A stretch of DNA of 64,000 nt, from NCBI GenBank assembly GCA_002408125.1, contig DHQO01000042.1, positions 62,001-126,000 of the forward strand. Direction: 5' to 3'. The DNA comes from Hyphomonadaceae bacterium UBA5336. GTDB taxonomy: Bacteria > Pseudomonadota > Alphaproteobacteria > Caulobacterales > Hyphomonadaceae. The translations under genes and the position numbers were made by a program. The notes beneath the pieces were generated by a model. The model did not search any database, was not told where the DNA came from, and was given only the letters and a program-made list of their open reading frames with translations. Below, in pieces: positions 33,116 to 41,927 of the stretch (its first letter is position 1; each line of letters begins with the position of its first letter).

Positions 33116-34114
33116 CTATCCCCCTGTTTCGATTGTCTTGCGCGAGAAGGCACGTCCCGCCTGCAGCGCCGCAATCGCACCATGATACTCATGATCGAGC
33201 TGGTCGACAAACTCTGCGACGGACATGCGCGACTTCACCGCGCCGACGCCCTGTCCGGCGCCCCAGATATCCTTCCACGCCTTGGCCTTGGTATTGCCGC
33301 CCGAGCCGAAATTCATCTTCGACGGGTCGCTGACCGGCAGGGCGTCAGGGTCGAGCCCCGCCGCCTCGATGGACTGGCGCAGATAGTTGCCGTGCACGCC
33401 GGTAAAGAGGTTTGTGTAGACGATATCCTCGGCCCTGCCCTCGACAATCCCGTCCTTGTAGCCCTCATTGGCATTGGCCTCGTGGCAGGCAATGAAGGCC
33501 GAGCCGATATAGCCGAAATCCGCGCCCATGGCCTGGGCGGCAGCGACCGCGCCGCCATTGGCGATGGCCCCCGACAGGGCGAGCGGGCCGTCGAAGAACT
33601 CGCGAATCTCCTGGACCAGCGCAAACGGGGAAAGCCGGCCGGCATGGCCCCCGGCGCCCGAGCAAACCGCGATCAAACCGTCTGCGCCCTTTTCCAGAGC
33701 CTTCCGGGCAAAACCGATATCGATGATGTCATGCATAGTGATGCCACCATATGAGTGGATGGCATCATTGACCTCCACCCGGGCCCCCAGGGATGTGATC
33801 ACCAGCGGCACCTTGTACTTCACGCACATCTCGACATCGTGCTCGAGCCGGTTGTTGGACTTGTGCACGATCTGGTTGACCGCAAAGGGCGCGGCCGGGC
33901 GGTCGGGGTTCTTGGCGTTATGGTCTGCCAGCTCGCTGGTGATCCGGTCGAGCCAATCGTCCAGCTGGGCTTCCGGGCGCGCGTTCAGCGCCGGAAAGCT
34001 GCCGATCACCCCGGCCTTGCACTGGGCAATGACGAGTTCCGGGCTGGAAATGATGAAGAGCGGTGAGCCGATCACCGGCAGGCGCGTATTCTGAAGGACT
34101 GGCGGCAGGGCCAT
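33116..34114 (-). CDS. Nitronate monooxygenase family protein
   Basis: A 332-residue FMN enzyme of the 2-nitropropane dioxygenase/NMO family, which oxidises alkyl nitronates. LPVIGSPLFIISSPELVIAQCKAG is the usual N-terminus; VCSGAGGHAGRLSPFALV carries the catalytic-loop His; GADFGYIGSAFIAC is the phosphate-binding strand. It ends just before the start of the 57-residue membrane gene on the same strand and is divergent from mutA. Confidence 0.93.
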   Translation of the reverse strand: MALPPVLQNTRLPVIGSPLFIISSPELVIAQCKAGVIGSFPALNARPEAQLDDWLDRITSELADHNAKNPDRPAAPFAVNQIVHKSNNRLEHDVEMCVKYKVPLVITSLGARVEVNDAIHSYGGITMHDIIDIGFARKALEKGADGLIAVCSGAGGHAGRLSPFALVQEIREFFDGPLALSGAIANGGAVAAAQAMGADFGYIGSAFIACHEANANEGYKDGIVEGRAEDIVYTNLFTGVHGNYLRQSIEAAGLDPDALPVSDPSKMNFGSGGNTKAKAWKDIWGAGQGVGAVKSRMSVAEFVDQLDHEYHGAIAALQAGRAFSRKTIETGG

Positions 34115-34183
34115 GACACTCCCCTATGATTTGTCTGGTCTTTGCTCACAGGTAGCCAATGCGGCGTTGAGGGCAAGGGCGCC

Positions 34184-34199
34184 GCAGGGTCAACCCTGC
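34184..34199. other. Short hairpin in the divergent gap before mutA
   Basis: GCAGGG-TCAA-CCCTGC forms a 6-base perfect stem between the nitronate monooxygenase and mutA promoters. There is no T-tract, so it is not a clear terminator; it could be an operator or a structured leader. Confidence 0.3.
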
Positions 34200-34342
34200 C
34201 CGGCTGGCCTCACGACAGTGCCCCTTCATTTGCCTGGGTGCGTTGCGGTAACACGAGGTCATGCGTCAGAATGAGCCCGGGCGTGCTCTTGACGCTCGCG
34301 TAAGGAGACGTCCTATTCGGCCCAGATTGACGGGAAGACCAT

Positions 34343-36301
34343 ATGGCCGACGACATTCTCTCGCTGTCGAGCGAATTTGAAACTGCCAGCGAAGCCGATT
34401 GGCTGACCGCTGTTGAAAAGGCCCTGAAGGGCAAGGGTGCGGACACGCTCGTAAAGTCGCGCCCCGGCGATCCTGATATCCGCCCGCTTTACCGCGAGAC
34501 AGATTTCCCGTCCGCGACCGATCCGCTCGGCCAGCCCGGCACTGCGCCGTTCCTGCGCGGCCCGGCGGCGGAGCGCGATGCCTGGCTGCCCTGGGATATC
34601 CGCCAGGCCTTCACCCATCCCGATCCGGCGACAACGAATGCCGAAATCCTGCGCGACCTGGAACGCGGCGTCAGCTCCATCGAGCTGAAGCTCGACTGCA
34701 CCGGCGAGACCGGCGTCTCCATCACCGGCGCCGAACGGCTGGCCGCCGCGCTTGAAGGCGTGGATGCCAGCATCGCCGCCATCGCCCTCGACCATGGCGG
34801 CGGGACCGGTGCACGTTCGGCTTCCCTGCTGGCCGTCTGGGCCGAAAGCCAGGCTGAACCGAAAGCCCAGAAGCTCGCCTTCAATATCGATCCGCTCGGC
34901 GCGCTGCAGCGCACCGGCGAGATCGAGAACGGTCTGGACAATGCCTTCCGCCGCTGCGCGGGCCTCACCGAAACGCTCGCCCTGCGCTTCCCGCTCTCGA
35001 CCTGCCTGCGCGTGGATGCCCGTCCTGTGCATGAGGCTGGCGGTTCGCGCGCACAGGAACTCGGCGCGCTCATCGCTCACGGCGTGGATACGCTGCGCCG
35101 GCTCGACGCGCTCGGCGTGTCGCCGGAGCTTGCCGCCCGGCAAATGCTGTTCACGCTGGCCGTGGACGCCAATTATGGCGTGGAGGCCGCCAAGCTGCGC
35201 GCGGCACGCCGGCTCTGGGCGCGCTGTCTGGAAGCGCTCGGCATTGAGGGCCAGCCCATGCTGCTCCAGGCTGTCACTTCCGCGCGCATGCTGACGCGCT
35301 ATGATGCCTGGGTGAACATGCTGCGCGGCACCGGCGCCTGCTTCGGCGCGTCGATTGGCGGAGCCGATGTCATCACCGTGCGCCCGTTCAACGAAGCGCT
35401 GGGTGTGCCGGACGAACTTGGCCGGCGCGTGGCCCGCAACACGCAGATCATCGCCATGGAAGAGTCCAATCTCGGCAAGGTTGCCGATCCGGTTGGCGGC
35501 GCCTGGTTTGTCGAGACGCTGGGCGAGGAGATGGCGGAGGCCGCCTGGGCCGAGTTCCAGGCCATCGAGGCCGAAGGCGGCTATGGCGCGAGCCTGATGA
35601 AGGATGCCTTCCAGCACCGCGTCGCCGAGGTGCGCGCCGCCCGCATGAAGAATATCACGAAACGCAAGGTGGAGATCACCGGCGTGTCGGCCTTCCCGTT
35701 GCTCGACGAGGTCGAGGCGCCCGTGGCCGAGGTCGAGTTCTCCGAAGGCCGCGAGAGCGTGGATGCCGGCGCGCTCAACACGCTCCTGCCCTCACTGGCG
35801 CAGGTCGAGGCCGAAGACAGCCTGGCCGAGCCCTTCACCCCAGTCCGCCTCGCCGAACCTTTCGAGCGCCTGCGCGACCATGCACTGAAGGCCGAGGCAA
35901 AGACCGGCAAGCGCCCGGCCATTTTCCTCGCCACGCTCGGGCCCCTGGCCGAGCATACGGCGCGCGCGGACTTCGCCCGGAACTTCTTCGCCGCCGGCGG
36001 CATTGAAGCCAAGACCGCGCCCGTCCCGCCGGAAAACCCGGCAGGCCTCGTCGCAGCCTGGAAGGCCTCCGGCGCCCGCCTCGCCGTGCTCTGCGGCAGC
36101 GATGCACGCTATGGCGAAGAGGCCGAAGCCGCCGCAAAGGCCCTGAAAGAGGCCGGCGTGCAGCGGCTCTATCTCGCCGGCCGGCCAGGGGACAGTGAAA
36201 CAGCCGTCCGCGAGGCGGGCGTAGACAGCTTCATCCATGTCGGCGTTGATGTGGTAGCCGCGCTGGAACTGGCGCACACGGAATTGGGGGTAAGTTCATG
36301 A
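34343..36301 (+). CDS. mutA: Methylmalonyl-CoA mutase small subunit
   Basis: The 652-residue subunit pairs with the large subunit (MutB) in the mutase converting methylmalonyl-CoA and succinyl-CoA for propionate metabolism. It has a barrel with recognisable mutase motifs, such as VADPVGGAWFVETLGEEMAEAAW, and a C-terminal B12-domain-like fold without the DxHxxG cobalamin motif, as expected for the small subunit. It ends in an ATGA overlap with a lipoprotein gene. Confidence 0.93.
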   Translation: MADDILSLSSEFETASEADWLTAVEKALKGKGADTLVKSRPGDPDIRPLYRETDFPSATDPLGQPGTAPFLRGPAAERDAWLPWDIRQAFTHPDPATTNAEILRDLERGVSSIELKLDCTGETGVSITGAERLAAALEGVDASIAAIALDHGGGTGARSASLLAVWAESQAEPKAQKLAFNIDPLGALQRTGEIENGLDNAFRRCAGLTETLALRFPLSTCLRVDARPVHEAGGSRAQELGALIAHGVDTLRRLDALGVSPELAARQMLFTLAVDANYGVEAAKLRAARRLWARCLEALGIEGQPMLLQAVTSARMLTRYDAWVNMLRGTGACFGASIGGADVITVRPFNEALGVPDELGRRVARNTQIIAMEESNLGKVADPVGGAWFVETLGEEMAEAAWAEFQAIEAEGGYGASLMKDAFQHRVAEVRAARMKNITKRKVEITGVSAFPLLDEVEAPVAEVEFSEGRESVDAGALNTLLPSLAQVEAEDSLAEPFTPVRLAEPFERLRDHALKAEAKTGKRPAIFLATLGPLAEHTARADFARNFFAAGGIEAKTAPVPPENPAGLVAAWKASGARLAVLCGSDARYGEEAEAAAKALKEAGVQRLYLAGRPGDSETAVREAGVDSFIHVGVDVVAALELAHTELGVSS

Positions 36302-36813
36302 ACAAGGCCATGACGTGCGCACTTGGCGCAATCGCACTTCTCACAGTATCAGGATGCACGGAGAAAACTTCGCAAGTGGCTGAGTATCCCGCCATGATCC
36401 TGGGCAACTGGGAGTGCGACTTCCGCATGAACGAAGACGGCATGAAGATGAACGGAACGCTGGAGGCGGTTTATCGGCGCGACGGGACCACCACCGGAAC
36501 GGGCGAATTCAAGATGGAAGTCGAAGGCAACACCTACGACTTCATTGTAACCATGGACGCGACCTATCTGATCGAAGGCGCCATCATAGATGAAACCCTG
36601 ACCGGCGTTTCACTGGACGAGATGAAAATCGAAGGTCCGATCCTCCAGCAGATCGAGGAAAAGGTCCTGATCTCGCTGATGGAATCGGAAATCGAAGCTG
36701 CATTCGCCGATGACGACGTCATCTCATCGCGCATCGATGTGCTCAACCAGAACACCTTCAAGTATACTGACCTGGATGAAGGCACCCAGGAATCCTGCAA
36801 GCGGGTCAGTTAG
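36298..36813 (+). CDS. AT-richer lipoprotein of unknown function inside the mutase operon
   Basis: A 171-residue protein with a lipoprotein signal (MTCALGAIALLTVSGC). The mature part begins with NWECDF and may be a small beta-rich domain (calycin-like, uncertain). Its base composition is visibly lower in GC than that of mutA and mutB, suggesting acquisition. The start overlaps the mutA stop (ATGA) and its stop lies 18 bases before mutB, so it is embedded in the operon. No function can be assigned. Confidence 0.75.
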   Translation: MNKAMTCALGAIALLTVSGCTEKTSQVAEYPAMILGNWECDFRMNEDGMKMNGTLEAVYRRDGTTTGTGEFKMEVEGNTYDFIVTMDATYLIEGAIIDETLTGVSLDEMKIEGPILQQIEEKVLISLMESEIEAAFADDDVISSRIDVLNQNTFKYTDLDEGTQESCKRVS

Positions 36814-36831
36814 GCCACGGAGACAAGTACA

Positions 36832-38991
36832 ATGACCACCGTGTTCCCGGACTTTACGAAACTCGATCTCGGCAAGCCGGCCTCTGGCGGCGCGCCGGCC
36901 AGTGGCGCGGCCTGGGAAACCCCTGAAGGCATTCCGGTGAAGCCCGCCTACAGCGCGGCCGACACTGCGCCGCTCGACTGGCTCGACGATTTCCCCGGCC
37001 TCGCGCCCTTTGGCCGTGGCCCCTACCCGACCATGTACACCCAGCGGCCCTGGACGATCCGGCAATATGCCGGCTTTTCCACCGCCGAGGATTCCAACGC
37101 CTTCTACCGCCGCAACCTCGCCGCGGGACAGAAGGGCCTCTCGGTCGCCTTCGACCTGGCCACCCACCGGGGCTATGACAGCGATCATCCCCGCGTCGTC
37201 GGCGATGTCGGCATGGCGGGGGTGGCCATCGATTCCATCTACGATATGCGCACGCTGTTTTCCGGCATCCCGCTGGACCAGATGTCGGTCTCGATGACCA
37301 TGAACGGCGCCGTGCTGCCCGTCATGGCGCTCTATATCGTGGCCGCCGAGGAACAGGGCGTGTCCGCTTCCAGCCTCTCCGGGACCATTCAGAACGACAT
37401 TCTGAAAGAGTTCATGGTGCGCAACACCTATATCTATCCGCCCAAGCCGAGCATGCGGATCATCTCCGACATCTTTGCCTATACCTCGCAAAACATGCCG
37501 CGCTTCAACTCGATCTCGATCAGCGGCTACCATATGCAGGAAGCCGGCGCGACGGCGGATCTGGAGCTGGCCTACACGCTCGCCGATGGCATCGAGTATA
37601 TCCGCGCTGGCGTGGCCGCGGGCCTTGATGTCGACGCGTTTGCCCCGCGCCTCTCCTTCTTCTGGGCGATCGGCATGAACACCTTCATGGAAGTCGCCAA
37701 GATGCGCGCCGCGCGCCTGCTCTGGGCCAAACTGGTGAGCGAGGAATTCTCTCCGAAGAGTTCCAAGTCCATCTCCCTGCGTACCCACAGCCAGACGTCC
37801 GGCTGGTCGCTCACCGCCCAGGATGTCTATAACAATGCGATCCGCACCTGCCTGGAAGCCATCGCGGCCGCCGGCGGGCAGACCCAGTCGCTGCACACAA
37901 ACGCCTTCGACGAAGCCCTCGCCCTGCCGACGGACTTCTCCGCCCGCATTGCGCGCAACACCCAGCTCTTCCTGCAGCAGGAAGGCGGCGCGGCGCAGAC
38001 CATCGACCCCTGGGGCGGCTCGTATTATGTCGAACGCCTCACTCACGATCTCGCCGCCAAGGCGCTCGGCCATATCGCCGAGGTCGAGAAGATGGGCGGC
38101 ATGGCCAGGGCCATCGAGGAAGGCATCCCGAAACTGCGCATCGAGGAAGCCGCCGCCAACACCCAGGCGCGCATCGACAGCGGCGCGCAGACGGTGGTCG
38201 GCGTGAACAAGTTCCAGCTCGATGAGGATGAGGATGTGCCGGTTCTGAAGGTGGACAATGCCACCGTGCGCCGGATGCAGCTCGACAAGCTCGCGCGTCT
38301 GAAAGCAGAGCGCGATGAAGGCCAGGTGACCGCCGCGCTGGATGCCATCGCCAATGCCGCCGCCGGCACCGAGGGCAACCTGCTCGCCCTCGCCGTGGAA
38401 GCCGCGCGCGCCAAGGCCACGGTCGGGGAAATCTCCGAGGCCGTCGAGCGCAGCCAGGGCCGCCACAAGGCCGTGATCCGCTCGATCCAGGGCGTCTACG
38501 GCGCCGGCGTCGCGAAAGACGACAAGGCGGCGGCAGCGCGCGACAAGGCTGAGTCCTTTGCCAAGACCCATGGACGCAAGCCGAAAATCTATATCGCGAA
38601 AATGGGCCAGGACGGTCATGATCGCGGCCAGAAGGTCGTTGCCTCGGCGCTGATGGACCTTGGCTGGGACGTGGAAATCGGCCCGCTCTTCCAGACGCCT
38701 GAAGAAGCCGCCAAGGCCGCCCGAGAAGCCGGCGTGGACATTGTCGCGGCCTCCTCGCTCGCGGCGGGCCACCTGACCCTGGTGCCGGAACTGAAACGCG
38801 CGCTCGGCAATGAAGGCGCGGTGGCGACCCGCATCATGGTCGGCGGCGTCATCCCGCCCGGCGATTTCGACGCCCTGCGCACCGCCGGCGCCAGCGCCAT
38901 CTTCCCGCCCGGCACCGTCATCGCCGACAGCGCCATCACCATGCTGGATTTTCTTGAAGATGACGGCGGCAAGGGCGTGGCGGCGGAGTGA
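36832..38991 (+). CDS. mutB: Methylmalonyl-CoA mutase large subunit
   Basis: The 719-residue catalytic subunit of adenosylcobalamin-dependent methylmalonyl-CoA mutase. The N-terminal barrel has YPTMYTQRPWTIRQYAGFST and YDSDHPRVVGDVGMAGVAID; the C-terminal B12 domain has KMGQDGHDRGQKV with the cobalamin-ligand His. The length is standard. It overlaps by 4 bases (GTGA) another lipoprotein gene. With mutA it interconverts (R)-methylmalonyl-CoA and succinyl-CoA. Confidence 0.97.
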   Translation: MTTVFPDFTKLDLGKPASGGAPASGAAWETPEGIPVKPAYSAADTAPLDWLDDFPGLAPFGRGPYPTMYTQRPWTIRQYAGFSTAEDSNAFYRRNLAAGQKGLSVAFDLATHRGYDSDHPRVVGDVGMAGVAIDSIYDMRTLFSGIPLDQMSVSMTMNGAVLPVMALYIVAAEEQGVSASSLSGTIQNDILKEFMVRNTYIYPPKPSMRIISDIFAYTSQNMPRFNSISISGYHMQEAGATADLELAYTLADGIEYIRAGVAAGLDVDAFAPRLSFFWAIGMNTFMEVAKMRAARLLWAKLVSEEFSPKSSKSISLRTHSQTSGWSLTAQDVYNNAIRTCLEAIAAAGGQTQSLHTNAFDEALALPTDFSARIARNTQLFLQQEGGAAQTIDPWGGSYYVERLTHDLAAKALGHIAEVEKMGGMARAIEEGIPKLRIEEAAANTQARIDSGAQTVVGVNKFQLDEDEDVPVLKVDNATVRRMQLDKLARLKAERDEGQVTAALDAIANAAAGTEGNLLALAVEAARAKATVGEISEAVERSQGRHKAVIRSIQGVYGAGVAKDDKAAAARDKAESFAKTHGRKPKIYIAKMGQDGHDRGQKVVASALMDLGWDVEIGPLFQTPEEAAKAAREAGVDIVAASSLAAGHLTLVPELKRALGNEGAVATRIMVGGVIPPGDFDALRTAGASAIFPPGTVIADSAITMLDFLEDDGGKGVAAE

Positions 38992-39857
38992 GAGGGGTTG
39001 TGATCAGACCAAACACTTTAGGCTCCATCGCCTTGATGGCGCTGCTCACAACGGGATGCGTCAAAGGCACAACACCCACATATACAACAGAAATAGAGGG
39101 CTCCGCCTTTGAAGTCCGGGTCTCTTATTCAACCTCGTATGACAATGGGAGTTCGTCAGGACACTCCACACTGATCGAACGGGTGATTGAAGTCAGCGAT
39201 GATGGGATCGTTGTTGAATTCGACTTTGCAGAACAGACTTCTGACTCCGCCAAAGCACGTGAGTGGCGTTATCCCGCTCGGCTGCTAGTGACGAACGATG
39301 GGGAAGTCGAACTCGTCAATCCCGATGAACTGGCCGAACGGAATCGCAATTGGAGAAATCAGGCAGGCTTTGATAAATCAGCTTGCGGTCAATGGTACTT
39401 CACTTGGAACGCCTTCAAAATAGAATGCGACCCCTATTCTGTTGTTAGTGAACTAGAGTCTTATAATCTCCATTTGCCAAACATTCATGAAGGCATTGAA
39501 TTCTCAGAGCCGGGAACACTTCACCCTCAAACATTAGAGTTGGCAGAAGACGTTCCGACAACTCTGGTTGCGACCTTCGAACTAGACCCGGAAGCCATTC
39601 GGATGGATCGCGCCGAAGAGGATGTTATCACCGCGCAAATAGTGGGGCCTCGTGACCTCACACTTGAAGACGCATTGTTGGACCGAGAATCCGAAGAAGT
39701 TCGGGGCACACTCAAAACGACATTGGAACTTGACGGGAATAATCGAATTACAAGTCGAACACGGGTCACGGTCATTTCCATCGAATTTGATGATGGCACG
39801 AACGAGCGAATGACAAGCAGGGTAACGACTCACCGAAGACTACTTTCTGAAGATTGA
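38988..39857 (+). CDS. AT-rich putative lipoprotein of unknown function
   Basis: A 289-residue protein with a lipoprotein-like signal (LGSIALMALLTTGC). The mature part is acidic, with charged and Ser/Thr-rich sequence and no recognised domain. The composition is strikingly AT-richer than mutB. The GTG at 38988 overlaps the mutB stop; a second in-frame GTG at 39000 sits after AGAGGGG and could be the true start. It may have been inserted with, or after, the lipoprotein between mutA and mutB, though the two show no obvious similarity. Confidence 0.65.
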   Translation: MRGVVIRPNTLGSIALMALLTTGCVKGTTPTYTTEIEGSAFEVRVSYSTSYDNGSSSGHSTLIERVIEVSDDGIVVEFDFAEQTSDSAKAREWRYPARLLVTNDGEVELVNPDELAERNRNWRNQAGFDKSACGQWYFTWNAFKIECDPYSVVSELESYNLHLPNIHEGIEFSEPGTLHPQTLELAEDVPTTLVATFELDPEAIRMDRAEEDVITAQIVGPRDLTLEDALLDRESEEVRGTLKTTLELDGNNRITSRTRVTVISIEFDDGTNERMTSRVTTHRRLLSED

Positions 39858-40027
39858 AGGATTTCCTGCCCTGCCCAGACTAAACTTGAGTGGCTGATAT
39901 CGTCATCCATCGGAAAGGTACGCGATCAGGTTCGAGCAAGTTCAAGGCTAGCAATTTCAGCAGAATCCAACAGAAATCACGCTTGGATTTTATCGTGCCC
40001 GTACGGTGATATGAAGCTAGCTGCCAA

Positions 40028-41020
40028 GTGATTTTATCTACTCTGAAACGTGCCCGCTTTCCCGTCGCCGCGCTGGCCGTCGCCGGCCTTGCTTTGCCCA
40101 TCATCGCCTCTTTCTTCACCACGCTGCACTGGACGGTGGACTGGATCGCACTGTTCCTCAAACCGGCGCTGATCGGGCTCGGGCTGGTCGGGCTCGGCCT
40201 TGCCGCGCTGGTGCGGTGGCGGAGTGCCGGCCGGAAGATGGCGGGGCTCGCGGCGCTCGCCTTCGTCCTTTGTGCATTTGGGTTTCCCCTGCTGGGCGGC
40301 AGCACCTCGCTATCGCCGGAGCAGGAGACCCAAGCCCTCACCGTCTACCAGCACAATGTCTGGGCCGGAAATCTCAATGGCGCCGCAATTGCCGAACAGA
40401 TCCGCGCGCTCGACCCAGATATCGCCGTGCTGATTGAAGCCTCGCAATATTACGGCACGGGCGAAGATTTTGACGGCCTCGCCGACACCTGGCCCTGGCA
40501 GGTCAAGGATGCCCCCAGCCCGGCACGGCAGGCGCGCCTGCGTATCGTTTCGAAATACCCCATCTCCGACGCGCAGATCTTCCGCGATGAGGCCACCGGC
40601 ATCTCCGTCGCCGCCGCGCGCGTGGACGGGCCCTTCGGCCCGCTGACCGTGATGGGCCTGCACTTCACACGGCCCTGGCCCTATGACTGGCCGAAAAAGC
40701 AGATGGAACAGCTCGCCGTCGCGGCGTCCATTCTGGAAAGCTATGACTGCCCGTGCCTGGTGGTCGGCGATTTCAACTCCCCACCCTGGGGGCGCCTCGC
40801 GCGCACGCTGGAAACCCGCTTTGACTTTCACCACCTGCCACTCGGCTGGCGCGGCACCTGGCATGAAGCCCTGCCGGAATTCATCGGCATCCCCATCGAT
40901 CTCAGCTTCGCGAGTGAAGATCTCGCCTTCGGGCCGGCTCAGGTCCTGCCCCCGGCTGGGTCAGACCACCGCGCCGTGCTATTTCAGGTCGCGCCCACAG
41001 ACCCGGCGCGCCCTGGCTGA
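40028..41020 (+). CDS. Endonuclease/exonuclease/phosphatase family membrane protein
   Basis: A 330-residue protein with three N-terminal membrane helices (about residues 12-100), then an EEP fold: LTVYQHNVWAGN, IAVLIEAS, VMGLHFTRP, LVVGDFNSPPW and PAGSDHRAVLF supply the conserved Asn, Glu, Asp/Asn and His of DNase I/phosphodiesterase-type proteins. It starts at GTG 40028; no good ribosome site is visible, so the start is uncertain. The substrate could be nucleic acid, a lipid or an inositol phosphate. Confidence 0.83.
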   Translation: MILSTLKRARFPVAALAVAGLALPIIASFFTTLHWTVDWIALFLKPALIGLGLVGLGLAALVRWRSAGRKMAGLAALAFVLCAFGFPLLGGSTSLSPEQETQALTVYQHNVWAGNLNGAAIAEQIRALDPDIAVLIEASQYYGTGEDFDGLADTWPWQVKDAPSPARQARLRIVSKYPISDAQIFRDEATGISVAAARVDGPFGPLTVMGLHFTRPWPYDWPKKQMEQLAVAASILESYDCPCLVVGDFNSPPWGRLARTLETRFDFHHLPLGWRGTWHEALPEFIGIPIDLSFASEDLAFGPAQVLPPAGSDHRAVLFQVAPTDPARPG

Positions 41021-41151
41021 GGCCCTAAATGTCCGACGCTGCTCTCACCTCCCTCTCCGGGTATGGTCTTTGAGAAGGCCTGCGCCGCCAGAGCTTGCAA
41101 AGCGTGACCTTCATACCGATATTCGATAAATATCCACTGGAGTGAAACACG

Positions 41152-41472
41152 ATGCTCACAACCACTACCCACCAGATCGAAGGCCGCCACATCACTGCTT
41201 ATAAAGGCATTGTTGCCGGCGAGGTCATTATCGGCGCCCATCTCGGCAAGGACATCCTGGCCAGCTTCACCAATATCGTCGGCGGGCGCTCGGAAAGCTA
41301 TGAAAGCACCATCCGGGAATCGCGGGCCGGCGCGCTGGAAGAGATGACGCGCGAAGCCCAGAAGCTCGGCGCGAACGCCATTGTCGGCCTGAAATTCGAC
41401 TATCAGGTCATCGGCCAGAACGGCTCGATGATGATGGTGGCTGTCTGTGGCACGGCGGTTGTGCTGGAATAG
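41152..41472 (+). CDS. YbjQ/UPF0145 family protein
   Basis: A 106-residue protein typical of the YbjQ family. Highly conserved EGRHITAYKGIVAGEVIIGAHLGKDILASFTNIVGGRSESYE and the C-terminal GANAIVGLKFDYQVI identify it. Members assemble as small pentamers; the function is not established. GGAGTG precedes the ATG. The next gene begins 5 bases after its stop. Confidence 0.9.
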   Translation: MLTTTTHQIEGRHITAYKGIVAGEVIIGAHLGKDILASFTNIVGGRSESYESTIRESRAGALEEMTREAQKLGANAIVGLKFDYQVIGQNGSMMMVAVCGTAVVLE

Positions 41473-41477
41473 GCGCG

Positions 41478-41873
41478 ATGGCGAGCGACGCGGAATATGC
41501 CGAGCGGATGCTGGAGGTGGCCCGGGCCACCTTCGCCGCCCTGCCGCTGGAGATGCGCGAGGCGGCCGGCCGGGTGAACACCCGCGTGGAGCCCTTTGCC
41601 GAGCCCGAAGTGCTCGCCGATTTCGGGATCGAGAATCCCTACCATCTCACCGGCCTCTATCACGGCGTGCCGCTCACCCATGAGAGCGTCACTTTCCCGA
41701 GTGTGGAGGCCCCCACAATCTTTCTCTATGCCGAGCCGATCCTGGCCGAATGGCGCGCGCGCGGCGATGTCAGCCTGGAGGAGCTGGTCGCGCATGTCTT
41801 CATCCACGAGCTCGGCCACCATTTCGGCTATTCCGACGAGGAGATGCATGCCCTCGTCGATGGCGAGGATTAG
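41478..41873 (+). CDS. Small zincin-like metallopeptidase (DUF1025 type)
   Basis: A 131-residue protein whose C-terminal VFIHELGHHFGYSDEEMHALV holds the zinc-binding HExxH motif with a downstream acidic cluster, the form of the short metallopeptidase family often annotated as metallopeptidase or DUF1025. The substrate is unknown. It follows the YbjQ gene closely and could be cotranscribed. Confidence 0.86.
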   Translation: MASDAEYAERMLEVARATFAALPLEMREAAGRVNTRVEPFAEPEVLADFGIENPYHLTGLYHGVPLTHESVTFPSVEAPTIFLYAEPILAEWRARGDVSLEELVAHVFIHELGHHFGYSDEEMHALVDGED

Positions 41874-41927
41874 CGACCCTTCCCTCCCGGGCCCGGCTCG
41901 TCCAACATGACCGAAAGGGAGAGATTG

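Noticed and set aside
36724..38772. Long minus-strand frame across mutB (about 680 codons)
   Set aside because: Antisense to a strongly supported gene, without recognisable domains.
40984..41241. Small minus-strand frame between the EEP and YbjQ genes
   Set aside because: It overlaps both well-supported plus-strand genes and has no ribosome binding site or domain.
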